Origin: Pedobacter mucosus
GTDB taxonomy: Bacteria > Bacteroidota > Bacteroidia > Sphingobacteriales > Sphingobacteriaceae
DNA: 64,000 nt
Direction: 5' to 3'
Assembly: GCF_022200785.1 (NCBI RefSeq)
Contig: NZ_CP087585.1
Location: 3,162,001-3,226,000, forward strand
Both the position numbers and the translations under genes were made by a program. Positions within the stretch are counted from its first letter, which is position 1; the number at the start of each line of letters is the position of its first letter. The notes under the pieces were generated by a model that saw only the letters and a list, made by a program, of their open reading frames with translations, did no database searches and was not told the origin of the DNA. This document shows, piece after piece, positions 44,021 to 54,300 of the stretch.

Positions 44021-44788
44021 TTAACGTCCCATCCACCCGCCATCTACGGTAAGCACCGTTCCATGCACGTAATCGCTTGCTGATGATGCAAGAAAAAGTG
44101 TTGGACCTTTAAAATCTTCTGGTGTTCCCCACCTTCCAGCAGGAATACGAGATAGAATTGATGTACTTCTTTCCTGATCTTCTCGCAAAGCTGAAGTATT
44201 ATCTGTAGCAATATATCCTGGCGCAATGGCATTTACATTTACACCTTTTGATGCCCATTCATTGGCAAACGCCTTTGTTAAAGATGCAATTGCACCTTTA
44301 CTTGCTGCATAACCCGGAACCGTAATTCCGCCTTGAAAGGATAATAATGATGCTGTAAAAATTACTTTACCACTCCCTCTGGCAATCATATCTCTACCAA
44401 TTTCTCGAGTTAAAATAAATGGTGCCGTTTGGTTTACTGCAATAACTTCATCCCAAAATTCATCAGGATGCTCTGCAATAGGTTTACGTAAAATAGTGCC
44501 CGCATTATTTACCAAAATATCAATTACTGGATGATCTACCTTTACCTGAGCAGCAAAGGCGATAACTGTTTCACGATTGCTAAAATCGCACTGATAAGCA
44601 TAAAACTTTTTACCTAAGGCAGTTACCTCCTTTTCTACCGAACTATTTTCTAATTCTAAACTTGCAGAAACTCCAATCACATCAGCGCCAGCCTCAGCCA
44701 AAGCTAAAGCCATCGCTTTTCCAATTCCTCTTTTACAACCGGTAACCAATGCAGTTTTACCTGCTAAATCGAATATGTTTGATGACAT
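44021..44788 (-). CDS. kduD: 2-deoxy-D-gluconate 3-dehydrogenase KduD
   Basis: A 255-residue short-chain dehydrogenase. The NAD(P)-binding motif is TGCKRGIGKAMA (about 16-27), followed by the NNAGTILRKP signature near 92. The catalytic triad has YAASKGA near 158-164, and the C-terminus ends VDGGWMGR as in KduD. It reduces or oxidises keto-deoxy sugars in uronate (pectin) breakdown, after the KduI isomerase. It starts 18 bases after kduI, so they form an operon. Confidence 0.92.
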   Translation of the reverse strand: MSSNIFDLAGKTALVTGCKRGIGKAMALALAEAGADVIGVSASLELENSSVEKEVTALGKKFYAYQCDFSNRETVIAFAAQVKVDHPVIDILVNNAGTILRKPIAEHPDEFWDEVIAVNQTAPFILTREIGRDMIARGSGKVIFTASLLSFQGGITVPGYAASKGAIASLTKAFANEWASKGVNVNAIAPGYIATDNTSALREDQERSTSILSRIPAGRWGTPEDFKGPTLFLASSASDYVHGTVLTVDGGWMGR

Positions 44789-44806
44789 TATTTTTTATTA
44801 ATAAAA

Positions 44807-45646
44807 CTATTTTAATTCATTAATTGCACAGTGATCCATATCGCCGTAATCTAAATTCTCCCCAGCCATACCCCAAATAAAAGTATAATTACTGGTTCCA
44901 GCTCCTGAGTGAATAGACCAATTTGGTGAAATAACCGCTTCATCATTTTGCATCCAAATATGACGGGTTTCTTGTGGTTGACCCATAAAATGGCAAACAC
45001 TTTGTTTTTCTGGAACTTCAAAATAAAAATAAGCTTCCATCCTTCTATCATGTGTATGTGCTGGCATGGTGTTCCAAACACTACCAGACTTTAATTCTGT
45101 CATGCCCATCTGCAATTGGCAAGTTGGCAAAACGCTATTCACTAAAAGTTTATTAATCACCCTATGATTAGCAGTTTCTGGCGTACCTAGAACAACAATT
45201 TCCGCATCGGCTTTGCTTACCTTTTTTGTTGGATAAGTTTGATGTGCAGGAGCAGAATTGATGTATAATTTAGCAGGCTGAGCTTTGTCTATAGATTCGA
45301 AAGTAACCTCTTTAGTTCCTTTTCCAATGTATAATGCCTCCTTATAATCCAACTCGTAGGTATCACCATCGGCGGTTACGATTGCTTTGCCACCAACGTT
45401 TATAATGCCTAATTCTCTACGTTCAAGAAAATATTCCGCCTTTAAATCATCAGGATTAGGAAGTGCTAATTTTTGTTCAATCGGCATTGCGCCACCAACA
45501 ATATACCTATCAAAATATGATAATGTAAGGTTCACCTGGTTGGCCTCAAAAACATTTTCGATTAAAAAATTTTCTCGCAAAGTTGCGGTATCCATTTGTT
45601 TAACTTCCTTCGGACTTTGTGCGTAACGACTTTCGAATTTACTCAT
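44807..45646 (-). CDS. kduI: 5-dehydro-4-deoxy-D-glucuronate isomerase KduI
   Basis: A 279-residue cupin isomerase. It has the family's N-terminal LIENVFEANQVNLTLSYFDRYIVGGAMP and the metal site AHTHDRRMEAYFYF near 196-209 (His-x-His and Glu). It converts 5-keto-4-deoxyuronate from pectin or other polyuronates to 3-deoxy-D-glycero-2,5-hexodiulosonate, the KduD substrate. Length is normal for KduI. It leads the kduI-kduD operon; a TATATTTG box lies about 50 bases upstream. Confidence 0.94.
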   Translation of the reverse strand: MSKFESRYAQSPKEVKQMDTATLRENFLIENVFEANQVNLTLSYFDRYIVGGAMPIEQKLALPNPDDLKAEYFLERRELGIINVGGKAIVTADGDTYELDYKEALYIGKGTKEVTFESIDKAQPAKLYINSAPAHQTYPTKKVSKADAEIVVLGTPETANHRVINKLLVNSVLPTCQLQMGMTELKSGSVWNTMPAHTHDRRMEAYFYFEVPEKQSVCHFMGQPQETRHIWMQNDEAVISPNWSIHSGAGTSNYTFIWGMAGENLDYGDMDHCAINELK

Positions 45647-45697
45647 TGATTAAATTTTTAGATTTACATGCGATTTGAAAATATCAAATCATGATCG

Positions 45698-45705
45698 CAA
45701 ATATA
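45698..45705 (-). promoter_or_regulatory. -7 box for kduI-kduD
   Basis: TATATTTG on the minus strand fits the Bacteroidota -7 consensus, giving a leader of about 45 bases before kduI. A TTG -33 box is not clearly present at 19-20 bases upstream. Confidence 0.5.
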
Positions 45706-45887
45706 TTTATCCTAAGCTTATAATTGGATTGATTTATAATTAAATATTAAAAAATAAATGTTACAATTAAAATTTCTTCATCACTATGTTATTGTAGAAC
45801 AGCGAAGATTAATGGCAGCAATGACTCACTATTAATTTATATCTTTATGGATAAATCCAAATTATCAACCTGAATTTTAAACTTATT

Positions 45888-46418
45888 ATGCTGATGATGA
45901 AATTCAAATTGATAAGTTTAATAATCATGATCATCAGTATTTCAGCATGCAGCCACCGGACAGAATTTGGCAGCAAACGCCTTTTAAAAATAAGCAAACA
46001 TAATAATCCAATTAGCAATGAGGTGTTCAAAATTATAGATACGGCTGTTCTGTATGAATACATCAACCATTTTTCTGCACATAATCCAGAACCTACATAC
46101 AAATATTTAAAAAATTACCTTAAATTTTATGCAGCCGGAAGAGTTGGAGAATTCCATATTTACAAAATAAGCGAAATCTTTAACGACCCAACTTTACTTA
46201 ATCCAAAAAGAGCAGACCTTGGCTACTATAAATACGACGAAAGAGGATTGATTTTTAAAACACTTTTTGAGCATGTACAAGGTGGCGGCTTTATAAAACA
46301 TAGAGTGATAAAGGTAACTAATGATACCCTCACCGCCATATATGATGAGAGAGATACTTCGTTTTACAAAAAAGTAGCCATCCCAAAAAAGGCTCTTGTT
46401 TACACGCCTGATTGGTAA
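45888..46418 (+). CDS. Hypothetical lipoprotein
   Basis: A 176-residue protein with a lipoprotein signal (MLMMKFKLISLIIMIISISAC, lipobox cysteine near 21). The mature part alternates short beta and aromatic segments (YEYINHFSAHNPEPTYKYL, YKYDERGLIFKTLFEHVQGG). No family is recognised. It is likely anchored in a membrane leaflet facing the periplasm. The start could be one of the two following methionines. Confidence 0.55.
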   Translation: MLMMKFKLISLIIMIISISACSHRTEFGSKRLLKISKHNNPISNEVFKIIDTAVLYEYINHFSAHNPEPTYKYLKNYLKFYAAGRVGEFHIYKISEIFNDPTLLNPKRADLGYYKYDERGLIFKTLFEHVQGGGFIKHRVIKVTNDTLTAIYDERDTSFYKKVAIPKKALVYTPDW

Positions 46419-46511
46419 AGATTCTAAAATTTTATAATTTCTTTTGGGGTGATAACAATCTATAACCAGCATCAAAAATTAATAACTACCTTATCTAATA
46501 ACATATTATTA

Positions 46512-46844
46512 ATGGATATAAAAACTTTTATAACAAATTGGATTGAAGTTGGCAACAGCTATAACACTGAAAAGTATTTAGATTTTTTTCTTGATGATGC
46601 CGTTTTGGACGATCCTTCAGTCGGCAGAATTTTTGTTGGTTATGATGGAATTAGCGAATACTATACAAGCTATTTTATTGGTTATGAGACACAAACAGAA
46701 TTAATGAAAATAGATATTAAAGAAAATTCAACCTATGTTGAAGTTGAGTTTACAGGCAAATTTCCCGAAGGAAAGATTGGTGGTTCATTCGAACTCAATT
46801 TCTCTAATGAAAAAATAGCATCAATAAAAGCAGATTTAATTTAA
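46512..46844 (+). CDS. NTF2-like/SnoaL-type small protein
   Basis: A protein of about 110 residues from MDIKTFITNWIEVGNSYNTEKY at 46512. The helical start, followed by FLDDAVLDDPSVG and a curved beta-sheet pattern, fits the SnoaL/NTF2-like fold often annotated as nuclear transport factor 2 family. Members are enzymes or ligand-binding proteins; no catalytic pair can be assigned here. The ORF opens at 46449, but the extra 21 residues do not fit. It ends 4 bases before the next gene. Confidence 0.7.
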   Translation: MDIKTFITNWIEVGNSYNTEKYLDFFLDDAVLDDPSVGRIFVGYDGISEYYTSYFIGYETQTELMKIDIKENSTYVEVEFTGKFPEGKIGGSFELNFSNEKIASIKADLI

Positions 46845-46848
46845 AAAT

Positions 46849-47172
46849 ATGAGCAAAAATAACTTTGATGAAATTATCAATCGTTCATTAGCACTTAGGA
46901 AAAAATACCATGAAATGGAATCCATTCATCACGGTAGCGAATGGACGGTAGAAGAAGATGCACTCGCATTTTTAAGTGACGCTGGCTTGGTGGGCAGGAA
47001 TATTATGTCGCAACAAAAGCGGTGGCCTAAAGCCAATAGTGAAGCAGAATTAGCGCATAAGTTAGGCGAAAGCATTTGGTGGCTAATTGTTTTGGCAAAT
47101 AGAACAGACATAAACATTGCGGAAGCAGTAGATAATTTCTTATCAAAAACTGAAAAACTTTTTGCAAAATAG
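46849..47172 (+). CDS. MazG-like small protein
   Basis: A 107-residue, mostly helical protein. The SEAELAHKLGESIWWLIVLANRTDINIAEAV stretch resembles the E-x-x-D-type helices of MazG/dUTPase-like nucleotide pyrophosphatases (MazG-like family), with the acidic residues partly kept. Its substrate is not known; family members clean up non-standard nucleotides. It is tightly coupled to the upstream SnoaL-like gene. Confidence 0.6.
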   Translation: MSKNNFDEIINRSLALRKKYHEMESIHHGSEWTVEEDALAFLSDAGLVGRNIMSQQKRWPKANSEAELAHKLGESIWWLIVLANRTDINIAEAVDNFLSKTEKLFAK

Positions 47173-47295
47173 TTGGCTTTCTATTATCAACAAACTTGAT
47201 TTAATTGGCATAAATAATTTACCATAGAAGGTTGATAAATTATTGATTTTTAATAAACTATAAAACAATTTAATCGTTACATCGCTTTTATAAAA

Positions 47296-47736
47296 ATGAA
47301 AGTAATAAAAGCAATATTGGCAGGTTTTGCTGGCGCCGCCGCGTTAAATATATTACACGAAACGGTTCGCCAGTTTGATAAAAATGCACCACGCATTGAT
47401 TTAGTAGGCGAAGAAGCATTATCTCGCTCCTTAAATAGTTTAGATGTAGACACACCAAAAGGCGATAGTTTATACCTTGCAACTTTGGCAGGCGATATAA
47501 TAAGCAATGGGATCTATTACAGCGCCATCGGTTTTTCAGGTGATAAAAACTTATATCTAAAAGGTGCAATTGCTGGAATAACAGCTGGCTTCGGAGCAGT
47601 AGAATTGACTGGTAAATTGGGTTTAAATGATCGACCTGTAACCAAAACAGATAAAACCAAAGTGTTAACTGTTGCTTGGTATTTAATTGGGGGCTTAGTT
47701 ACAGCGGCAGTTTTAGATCGTTTTAAAAAGGCTTAA
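47296..47736 (+). CDS. Hypothetical membrane protein
   Basis: A 146-residue protein with an N-terminal hydrophobic stretch (KAILAGFAGAAALNIL), a mid segment (about 60-110: ATLAGDIISNGIYYSAIGF and AIAGITAGFGAVEL) and a final one (LTVAWYLIGGLVTAAVL). It is small and alanine/glycine-rich, and no family is recognised. It lies 8 bases before the peptidase gene and may be co-expressed. Confidence 0.6.
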   Translation: MKVIKAILAGFAGAAALNILHETVRQFDKNAPRIDLVGEEALSRSLNSLDVDTPKGDSLYLATLAGDIISNGIYYSAIGFSGDKNLYLKGAIAGITAGFGAVELTGKLGLNDRPVTKTDKTKVLTVAWYLIGGLVTAAVLDRFKKA

Positions 47737-47744
47737 GTAAGCGT

Positions 47745-49067
47745 ATGAAAATTAATACTTTATTTTTAATATCTATGGCATTGCTTATTTGCGGTCTATC
47801 ATCTTGCAAAACAAGTTCCGTAAATTTATTTAAAGCCGCATCTCCACATGAACAATATCAGAGAAAACTTGTAAGCGCTGGATTGGATAAAACTGCATTA
47901 GGTGTATCATGGATAAATTCTGCTGACATAAACTTACAAAAGGCCTTAACCATTACTATTCCTTATAAAGAAAGCGGCTATTTTGCTGCAGATAAAACGC
48001 CTGTTGCAACATATCAATTTTCTGCAACTAAAGGTCAAAAGTTAACCATTAATTTAACCAAGAAACCATTAAATAGTGCGATGGTTTATTTAGATGTTTA
48101 TCACTTACCTACCGGAAATAATGCAAAGTTATTGGCTTCCGCAGATACCTTAAATAATCCAATTTTATTAGATATTGAAGACACTGGAAACTATTTAATT
48201 CGTTTGCAACCAGAACTTCTACAAAGCTTAAGTTATACTTTGGAAATCACTTCTGGACCATCGTTAGCCTTTCCAACTAGGTCGAAAAGCAGTAAAAGCA
48301 TTGGTAGTTATTGGGGCGATGGCAGAGATCAAAATGCTAGAAAACATGAAGGTGTTGATATTTTTGGGCCGTTTAGAAGTCCGGTGTTAGCTATTGCTGA
48401 TGGAACGATAACCCGTGTAAACGAAAATAATTTAGGTGGAAAAGTAGTTTGGCTTCGTCCGAAAGGAAAAAATTATACGTTGTATTATGCACACCTCGAT
48501 GAGCAAATCGCTACCGAAGGTGAAGAAGTAAAACTTGGCGATACCTTGGGTTTAATGGGCAATACTGGGAACGCAAAAAACACCCCTACTCATTTACACT
48601 TTGGCATTTATGAATATAATGGAGCAACTAATCCTTTGCCATTTATTGATCCTATTACTAAAACACCGCAAAATGTTATTGCTCCAGTAGCGAATCTAAA
48701 TAAAACCTTAAGAACTTCATCAACCGTAAAATTAGCTCAATCTCCAGAAAAAAAATCTACCATATTGCGTTCTTTAAACGCTGGAACTGTTGTACAAATT
48801 ACCGCTGCAACAGGTAACTATTATAAAGCAGAGTTGCCAGATGGAAGTATAGGTTATATCCCAAGTGGTGAATTAGTGGAAACTAATAAACCAATCCGTA
48901 AGTTTAAAATTAGTTTATCTCAGGAGAAAGCATTTGACAAACCAGATAGTTTAGCAGCCATAAAATTAAATCTAAAAGTTGGCCAAACCGTAAACCAATT
49001 GGGTAGCTTTGGCAATTTCCAACTCATTAGCGATGAGAATATGCGGATTGGTTGGGTTGTAAAATAG
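47745..49067 (+). CDS. M23-family peptidoglycan peptidase, lipoprotein, with SH3-like domain
   Basis: A 440-residue protein with lipoprotein signal MKINTLFLISMALLICGLSSC. The LytM/M23 domain (about 190-310) holds RKHEGVDIFGPFRSPV, with the zinc-binding His and Asp, and THLHFGIY. A bacterial SH3-like domain follows (about 315-385, TVKLAQSPEKKSTILRSL...). M23 enzymes cut peptide cross-bridges in the cell wall. Here the outer-membrane-anchored enzyme could act on the sacculus in growth or on other cells. It lies 4 bases before yjbQ. Confidence 0.9.
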   Translation: MKINTLFLISMALLICGLSSCKTSSVNLFKAASPHEQYQRKLVSAGLDKTALGVSWINSADINLQKALTITIPYKESGYFAADKTPVATYQFSATKGQKLTINLTKKPLNSAMVYLDVYHLPTGNNAKLLASADTLNNPILLDIEDTGNYLIRLQPELLQSLSYTLEITSGPSLAFPTRSKSSKSIGSYWGDGRDQNARKHEGVDIFGPFRSPVLAIADGTITRVNENNLGGKVVWLRPKGKNYTLYYAHLDEQIATEGEEVKLGDTLGLMGNTGNAKNTPTHLHFGIYEYNGATNPLPFIDPITKTPQNVIAPVANLNKTLRTSSTVKLAQSPEKKSTILRSLNAGTVVQITAATGNYYKAELPDGSIGYIPSGELVETNKPIRKFKISLSQEKAFDKPDSLAAIKLNLKVGQTVNQLGSFGNFQLISDENMRIGWVVK

Positions 49068-49071
49068 CAAT

Positions 49072-49494
49072 ATGAAAATTTATCAACAGACATTAACGCT
49101 TAACCAGAGAAGACGAGGTTTCCATATTATAACGGATGAAATTGAACAGTCGCTGCCTCAAATTAGTCAGATTGAAATTGGCATTTGCCAGGTTTTCATT
49201 CAGCATACTTCAGCATCACTAACTATAAACGAAAACGCTGATCCAACGGTTCGCATGGATTTTGAAATGTTTTTTAACAAAACCGTTCGTGAAAATGATC
49301 CAGATTATGAGCATGATTATGAAGGTTCTGACGATATGCCGGCACATCTAAAATCTGCGTTATTGGGTAACTCAGTCACCATCCCAATTAAAAATGGAAG
49401 ATTAGCTTTAGGTATTTGGCAGGGAATTTATTTATGCGAACACCGAAATCAAGGCGGACAAAGAAAATTAATTATAACCGCCTGGGGAAGTTAA
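49072..49494 (+). CDS. YjbQ-family secondary thiamine-phosphate synthase (UPF0047)
   Basis: A 140-residue protein of the YjbQ/UPF0047 family. The conserved QVFIQHTSASLTINENADPTV (near 41-61) and ending WQGIYLCEHRNQGGQRKLII are all present. Some members can replace the thiamine phosphate synthase reaction weakly; the main role is not settled. It follows the peptidase gene by 4 bases and is followed by a strong hairpin. Confidence 0.93.
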   Translation: MKIYQQTLTLNQRRRGFHIITDEIEQSLPQISQIEIGICQVFIQHTSASLTINENADPTVRMDFEMFFNKTVRENDPDYEHDYEGSDDMPAHLKSALLGNSVTIPIKNGRLALGIWQGIYLCEHRNQGGQRKLIITAWGS

Positions 49495-49560
49495 TCTACC
49501 AACTTGGATATAAGAATTCTAAAAATCTAGAACAAATTGAAAAGACAATTCATGAGTAAA

Positions 49561-49599
49561 CCGTTAAGAAATTATGAATCATCTAAAATTTCTTAACGG
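49561..49599. terminator. Bidirectional hairpin terminator
   Basis: A perfect 13-bp inverted repeat, CCGTTAAGAAATT (49561-49573) with AATTTCTTAACGG (49587-49599), between convergent genes yjbQ and the hydrolase. It is likely to stop transcripts from both sides. Confidence 0.75.
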
Positions 49600-49615
49600 C
49601 TTACCTTGCAAAATT

Positions 49616-50932
49616 TTACTTGGCTTTTATCCAAGTTGCCACATCATTAACTAGTGTTTCAGAAACACTAACTGGAATTTGATATTGTGCTGTGGTTCCT
49701 TTTTCGGTCTGAATACTTAAAAGATGATTCAGCTCTGGATAATATTTTACAGTAACATTTTTCTTTTTACCAATGGCAGTATTCCACAAATCGAAATCGC
49801 TTTTACTTACCTGAAAATCATTCCCTCCTTGTAAAACATAGATTCTTTGCTTAAGTGTTTTTGCAACAGCAACCTGATTATAATTATTAATATCTACCCA
49901 ATATTTTGCAGGTAAACCTAAAATTATCGAATCTGGTTTTACGGTGGTTCCAAGTTGAGAAATTTTACTTTTATTTATTTCTAAAATAGCATCTGCAAGC
50001 TGCTTTTTGTTAGCTGCGGTAGTATCTTTTGATAAGTTAAACATGTAATTATTCTGTTCGATAATTAAATCAGTAAATCTTCTGGCCGGTGCCGCAGCTA
50101 AAACTACGCCTGCAATCTCTGCTGAAGTTGTTGCAATTTTCGGCGCTAACATCCCGCCCAAACTATGTCCAAATACATAAATAGCTTTAGGATTTGCACC
50201 TTCAACAGTTTTCGCCAGTGCTATTGCAGCAGTTGCATCATCTAAAACTTCCTCTTTTACAGTGAAGGGTTTATTAAATTCGTTGGCATAAATTAAAGTC
50301 CGTTTTACATAACGAATCGAAGCGATACCTTTTGATGCGAAACCTGCGGCTAAATCTTTAAAAGGTTTATTTGAGCCAACGGTTTCATCCATATCACTCG
50401 GACCCGAACCATGTACAAAAACAACTACCGGAAAATTTTTAATATTTTTAGGTGTAGTTATAATTGCTGCTAATTGGTGCCCTGGCGTAGTTAAATAAAC
50501 TGATTTTTCTTTATACAAGTTTGTATCAGCATATATTGGTTTTACATATGCTGCTGCGCTTTTTGCAGGAGCAAGAAAAAGACCAACAATTTTCTGTTCT
50601 TTATTAAAACCTAAAAGGAAATTTTGATCGCCATTGGCAAATTTTCCTTCTACGGTTACTGCAAAAAATTCTCCCTGCGCCTTACTTTGAATGGCATCAA
50701 ATGATTCTGCTTTCCCTAATTTCGTTCCTATATCAGTCCACAATTTCTTCAGGCTTTCTTCCGTAAGCTTCGTTTTTAGGTTAGCATCGAAATAAACGTG
50801 TGCTTCAGTAAACTTTTCTTCTTGTAATAATTTGAAGAAATCGTTTGCGCTATTAAATAATTGTATAACATTTTGAGAAAATGCAGTAGTTGTAAAAAAT
50901 AAAGCAACTAAAAATAAAATACTTTTTTTCAT
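49616..50932 (-). CDS. Alpha/beta-hydrolase with DUF3887-like N-terminal domain
   Basis: A secreted protein of about 438 residues from MKKSILFLVALFFTTTAFSQ at 50932. An N-terminal DUF3887-type domain (about 20-115) precedes an alpha/beta-hydrolase domain: oxyanion loop VVFVHGSGPSDMDE, nucleophile elbow GHSLGG (near 253) and the late GGNDFQV and LNHLLS residues that would provide the acid and histidine. It resembles bacterial dienelactone or acyl-amino-acid esterases; the substrate is unknown. The upstream in-frame 25 codons are not signal-like and are left out. Confidence 0.85.
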   Translation of the reverse strand: MKKSILFLVALFFTTTAFSQNVIQLFNSANDFFKLLQEEKFTEAHVYFDANLKTKLTEESLKKLWTDIGTKLGKAESFDAIQSKAQGEFFAVTVEGKFANGDQNFLLGFNKEQKIVGLFLAPAKSAAAYVKPIYADTNLYKEKSVYLTTPGHQLAAIITTPKNIKNFPVVVFVHGSGPSDMDETVGSNKPFKDLAAGFASKGIASIRYVKRTLIYANEFNKPFTVKEEVLDDATAAIALAKTVEGANPKAIYVFGHSLGGMLAPKIATTSAEIAGVVLAAAPARRFTDLIIEQNNYMFNLSKDTTAANKKQLADAILEINKSKISQLGTTVKPDSIILGLPAKYWVDINNYNQVAVAKTLKQRIYVLQGGNDFQVSKSDFDLWNTAIGKKKNVTVKYYPELNHLLSIQTEKGTTAQYQIPVSVSETLVNDVATWIKAK

Positions 50933-51300
50933 TATATGATTTGTGGTTGTTAAGATAACCAAAGTTAATAATATTCGGCACTCTGAAATTACTTTAACAA
51001 CTATCAACTTAGTTTTAACATTTATTTAACATTTTAATATGAAATTTAAAATTGATTTGTTAGTTTAGATTTATCAAATTTTTTAACCAAGTAAAAACTG
51101 TAAAATAATGAGGTACTAATACCTCATAGTGCACATTACCTACTATTTCTAGCCGAAACTTTTTTTCTATTACAAGAGACTTTTTCTTATTCTGCCGTAC
51201 TCCAATTTTCCAAGCGACCATTGTTTTTGAAGTATTCCGTTGATTGTTATCCTTAATTTTATGTAACCAAATAATCCCTTATCTAACCAAATTTAATCTT
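50933..51300. other. Intergenic region upstream of susC
   Basis: Contains the 7-bp palindrome at 51108-51127. AT-rich elsewhere. No gene is seen, and no full TTG/TAnnTTTG promoter pair is evident. Confidence 0.4.
51108..51127. promoter_or_regulatory. Palindrome upstream of susC
   Basis: ATGAGGT (51108-51114) and ACCTCAT (51121-51127) are a perfect 7-bp inverted repeat with a six-base gap, 174 bases before the susC start. It could be a regulator site or a leader hairpin. Confidence 0.35.
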
Positions 51301-54300
51301 ATGCAACAAAATCTACTACGTCTCAAAAGGATAGGAATTCTTTTGCTCATGAGTATGTGTATTGCTATTAAAGTAAATGCGCAGACTAAAATTACCGGAA
51401 AAGTTATAGCCGGTGATGACAATTCGCCCATTATTGGAGCCTCCGTTAAAATCAAAAATGCACCAGGAGGCACTTCTACCGATAATAATGGCCAATTTTC
51501 CCTTACTGTAAGTCCAAATGCAGTACTTGTAGTTTCTTTTATCGGTTTTACTAATAAAGAGGTAGCCGTTGGAAATCAAACAAATATTAATGTAACGCTT
51601 GCCCCACTAAAAAATGACTTGAGTGAGGTTGTAGTTACCGGCTATACGAGCCAACGTAAAAAAGATTTAACAGGTGCAGTTTCAGTTGTTAATATCGGTC
51701 AATTAAAATCTCAACCTGCAGCAAGTGCCATTGAATCACTTCAAGGTAAAGCTGCCGGTGTGGCAATTGTAACCGATGGTGCACCAGGTTCTACCCCTCA
51801 AATTAGGGTTCGTGGTACAACTACTATTAATAATAATGATCCATTGTATGTAATCGATGGTGTTCCTTATGAAGGGAAATTATCGTGGTTAAGCCAAAAT
51901 GATATAGAAAGCATGCAGGTGCTAAAAGATGCCTCATCTTCTTCTATATATGGTGCGAGAGCAAACAACGGTGTAATTATTATTACAACCAGAAAAGGTT
52001 CAATTGGTGCTCCAAAAATTACGGTCGACAGTTATTATGGCATCCAAACACCAAGGAAAAATACTTTTCCTAAAATGATGTCGCCTCAAGAATATGCTAA
52101 TTATTTGTATACAGGCTATCGTAATGCAGGTTTAACACCATCTACAGGAACAAATTATGGTACTGGCACAACTCCAACTTTACCTACTTACTTGGTAGCA
52201 GGTTCTGCCACTGGCCAAAACGTAACCGCAGCAGATGCTGATCCATCTAAATATCTTTATTCTAGAGATCCTAATACCTTTTATCAAATTACAAGGGCAA
52301 ACCAACAAGGTACCAACTGGTTTGATGAAATTACTGAAAGTGCGCCAACACAAAGCTATCAGTTAAGCGCTTCTGGTGGTGGTGAAAATGCTACATATTC
52401 ATTTTCTGGAGGCTATTTAGATCAACAGGGAACAATCAAAAATACAGGTTTTACAAGGTATAATTTTAGATCAAATACGCAGATTACAGCCTTAAATAAA
52501 AAACTTCGTTTCGGAGGAAATGCACAATACAGTTATTCTGAAGGATTCGGATTTGGTGTAAATCCAAATGTTTCTGGAGAATATCAGGATGAAGGTAGTC
52601 CTATAAGTTGGGCCTATCGTATTCCAACGATTATTCCGGTATATGACATCAATGGAAATTTTGCAGGTAGCCGGGGAAGTGGATTGGGAAATGCAGAAAA
52701 CCCTGTAGCCGTGTTATTTCGTGCTAAAGACAACCTAAACAAAAGTAATTTCTTCTTTGGAAATACTTTTGGAGAATATGATATTATTCCAGGATTAACT
52801 GCAAGAACAAGTTTTGGTTTACGTTATGAAAACTACAATGGCTTATCACTGCGTTATCCAAATCTTGAATTCTTAGAAGGAAATAATTCAAATAACCTTA
52901 ATGAATATCAAGGCTATACAACAGAATGGACTTGGACCAATACCTTAAACTATAAAAAGATAATTGATAAGCATAGTATTGGAATATTAGTTGGTACTGA
53001 GGCTATTCGTTCTAGAAACAGACAACTAAATGCTGGTAGAAATGATTTCTTTCAATTAGGAAATCTAGATTATTATTATTTAAGTGCTGGGGCATCAAAC
53101 ATCAGTAATACAAGTACTGGTTCAATCGGTTCTTTATACTCATTATTTGCTAAAGTAGATTATTCATTCAACGATCGTTATTTAGCAAGTTTTACTATTC
53201 GTCGAGATGGTTCATCAAACTTCGGACCTGAAAATAAATATGGTTATTTCCCAGCGGTTAGTGGTGCTTGGAGAATTTCTGAAGAAGATTTTATGAAAGA
53301 CAATAAAATCTTTAGTGATTTAAAATTCCGTATTGGTTATGGTGAAACTGGTAATCAAAGAATACCAAATTTCCAATATTTAGACCGATATCAAAGTGCG
53401 CTTAATCTAGGAGGATATCCATTAGGTGGTGGTAATGGCGTAATTTCTGGTGTATTTCAAAATGCATATGCCAATCCTGGAATTAAATGGGAAAATTTAA
53501 GCTCATTAAATATTGGTTTGGATTTTACTATAAAAAATGGTGTTTTTGATGGATCGATAGATTGGTATAACAAAAAAACATCTGATATGCTTTATCCAGT
53601 ACCTCTTCCATCTACAGCAGTTGGGTTAAACTCTTCTCCATTTGTAAATGCAGGTGATATGAGCAATAAAGGGATTGAGGTAAATTTAGGATACCACATG
53701 AACCGCAATAATGACAACCCATTTAAGTTTGATGCTGGCGTTAATTTTTCAAGAAACGTTAACAAAGTGATTAAGCTTGCTGATGGAATTTCTCAACAGC
53801 CATACGGTAATTTTAGAAGTTTAACGACATCAATTTTAAGAGCTGGTGATCCTTTCGGTTCATTCTTCGGATATAAAGTTGCCGGAATTTATCAAAATAC
53901 AGGTGAATTAACTAGTAATCCTGGATATACAGGTGCAAGAGTTGGTGGTTTCAAATACACTGATGTTAATGGTGATGGCGCAATCACACCTGCAGATAGA
54001 ACAATTATTGGTGATCCAAATCCAGACTTCTTATATTCATTAAGCTTAAATGCCTCATATAAAAACTGGGATGTTGCTATGTTTTTTAACGGTGTACAGG
54101 GAAATGATTTATATGATGCAACCCGGTATTTTACAGACTTCCCAACATTTGATGGTGCTAGAAGCACAAGGTTACTAGATGCATGGAGTCCTACTAATAC
54201 AGGAAGCATGATTCCTTCTCCTTATGTAGGTGTTTCTGATCTAGAATATGCATCATCAAGCTATTATGTTCAAGATGGTAGTTTTTTCAGGATGAAAAAT

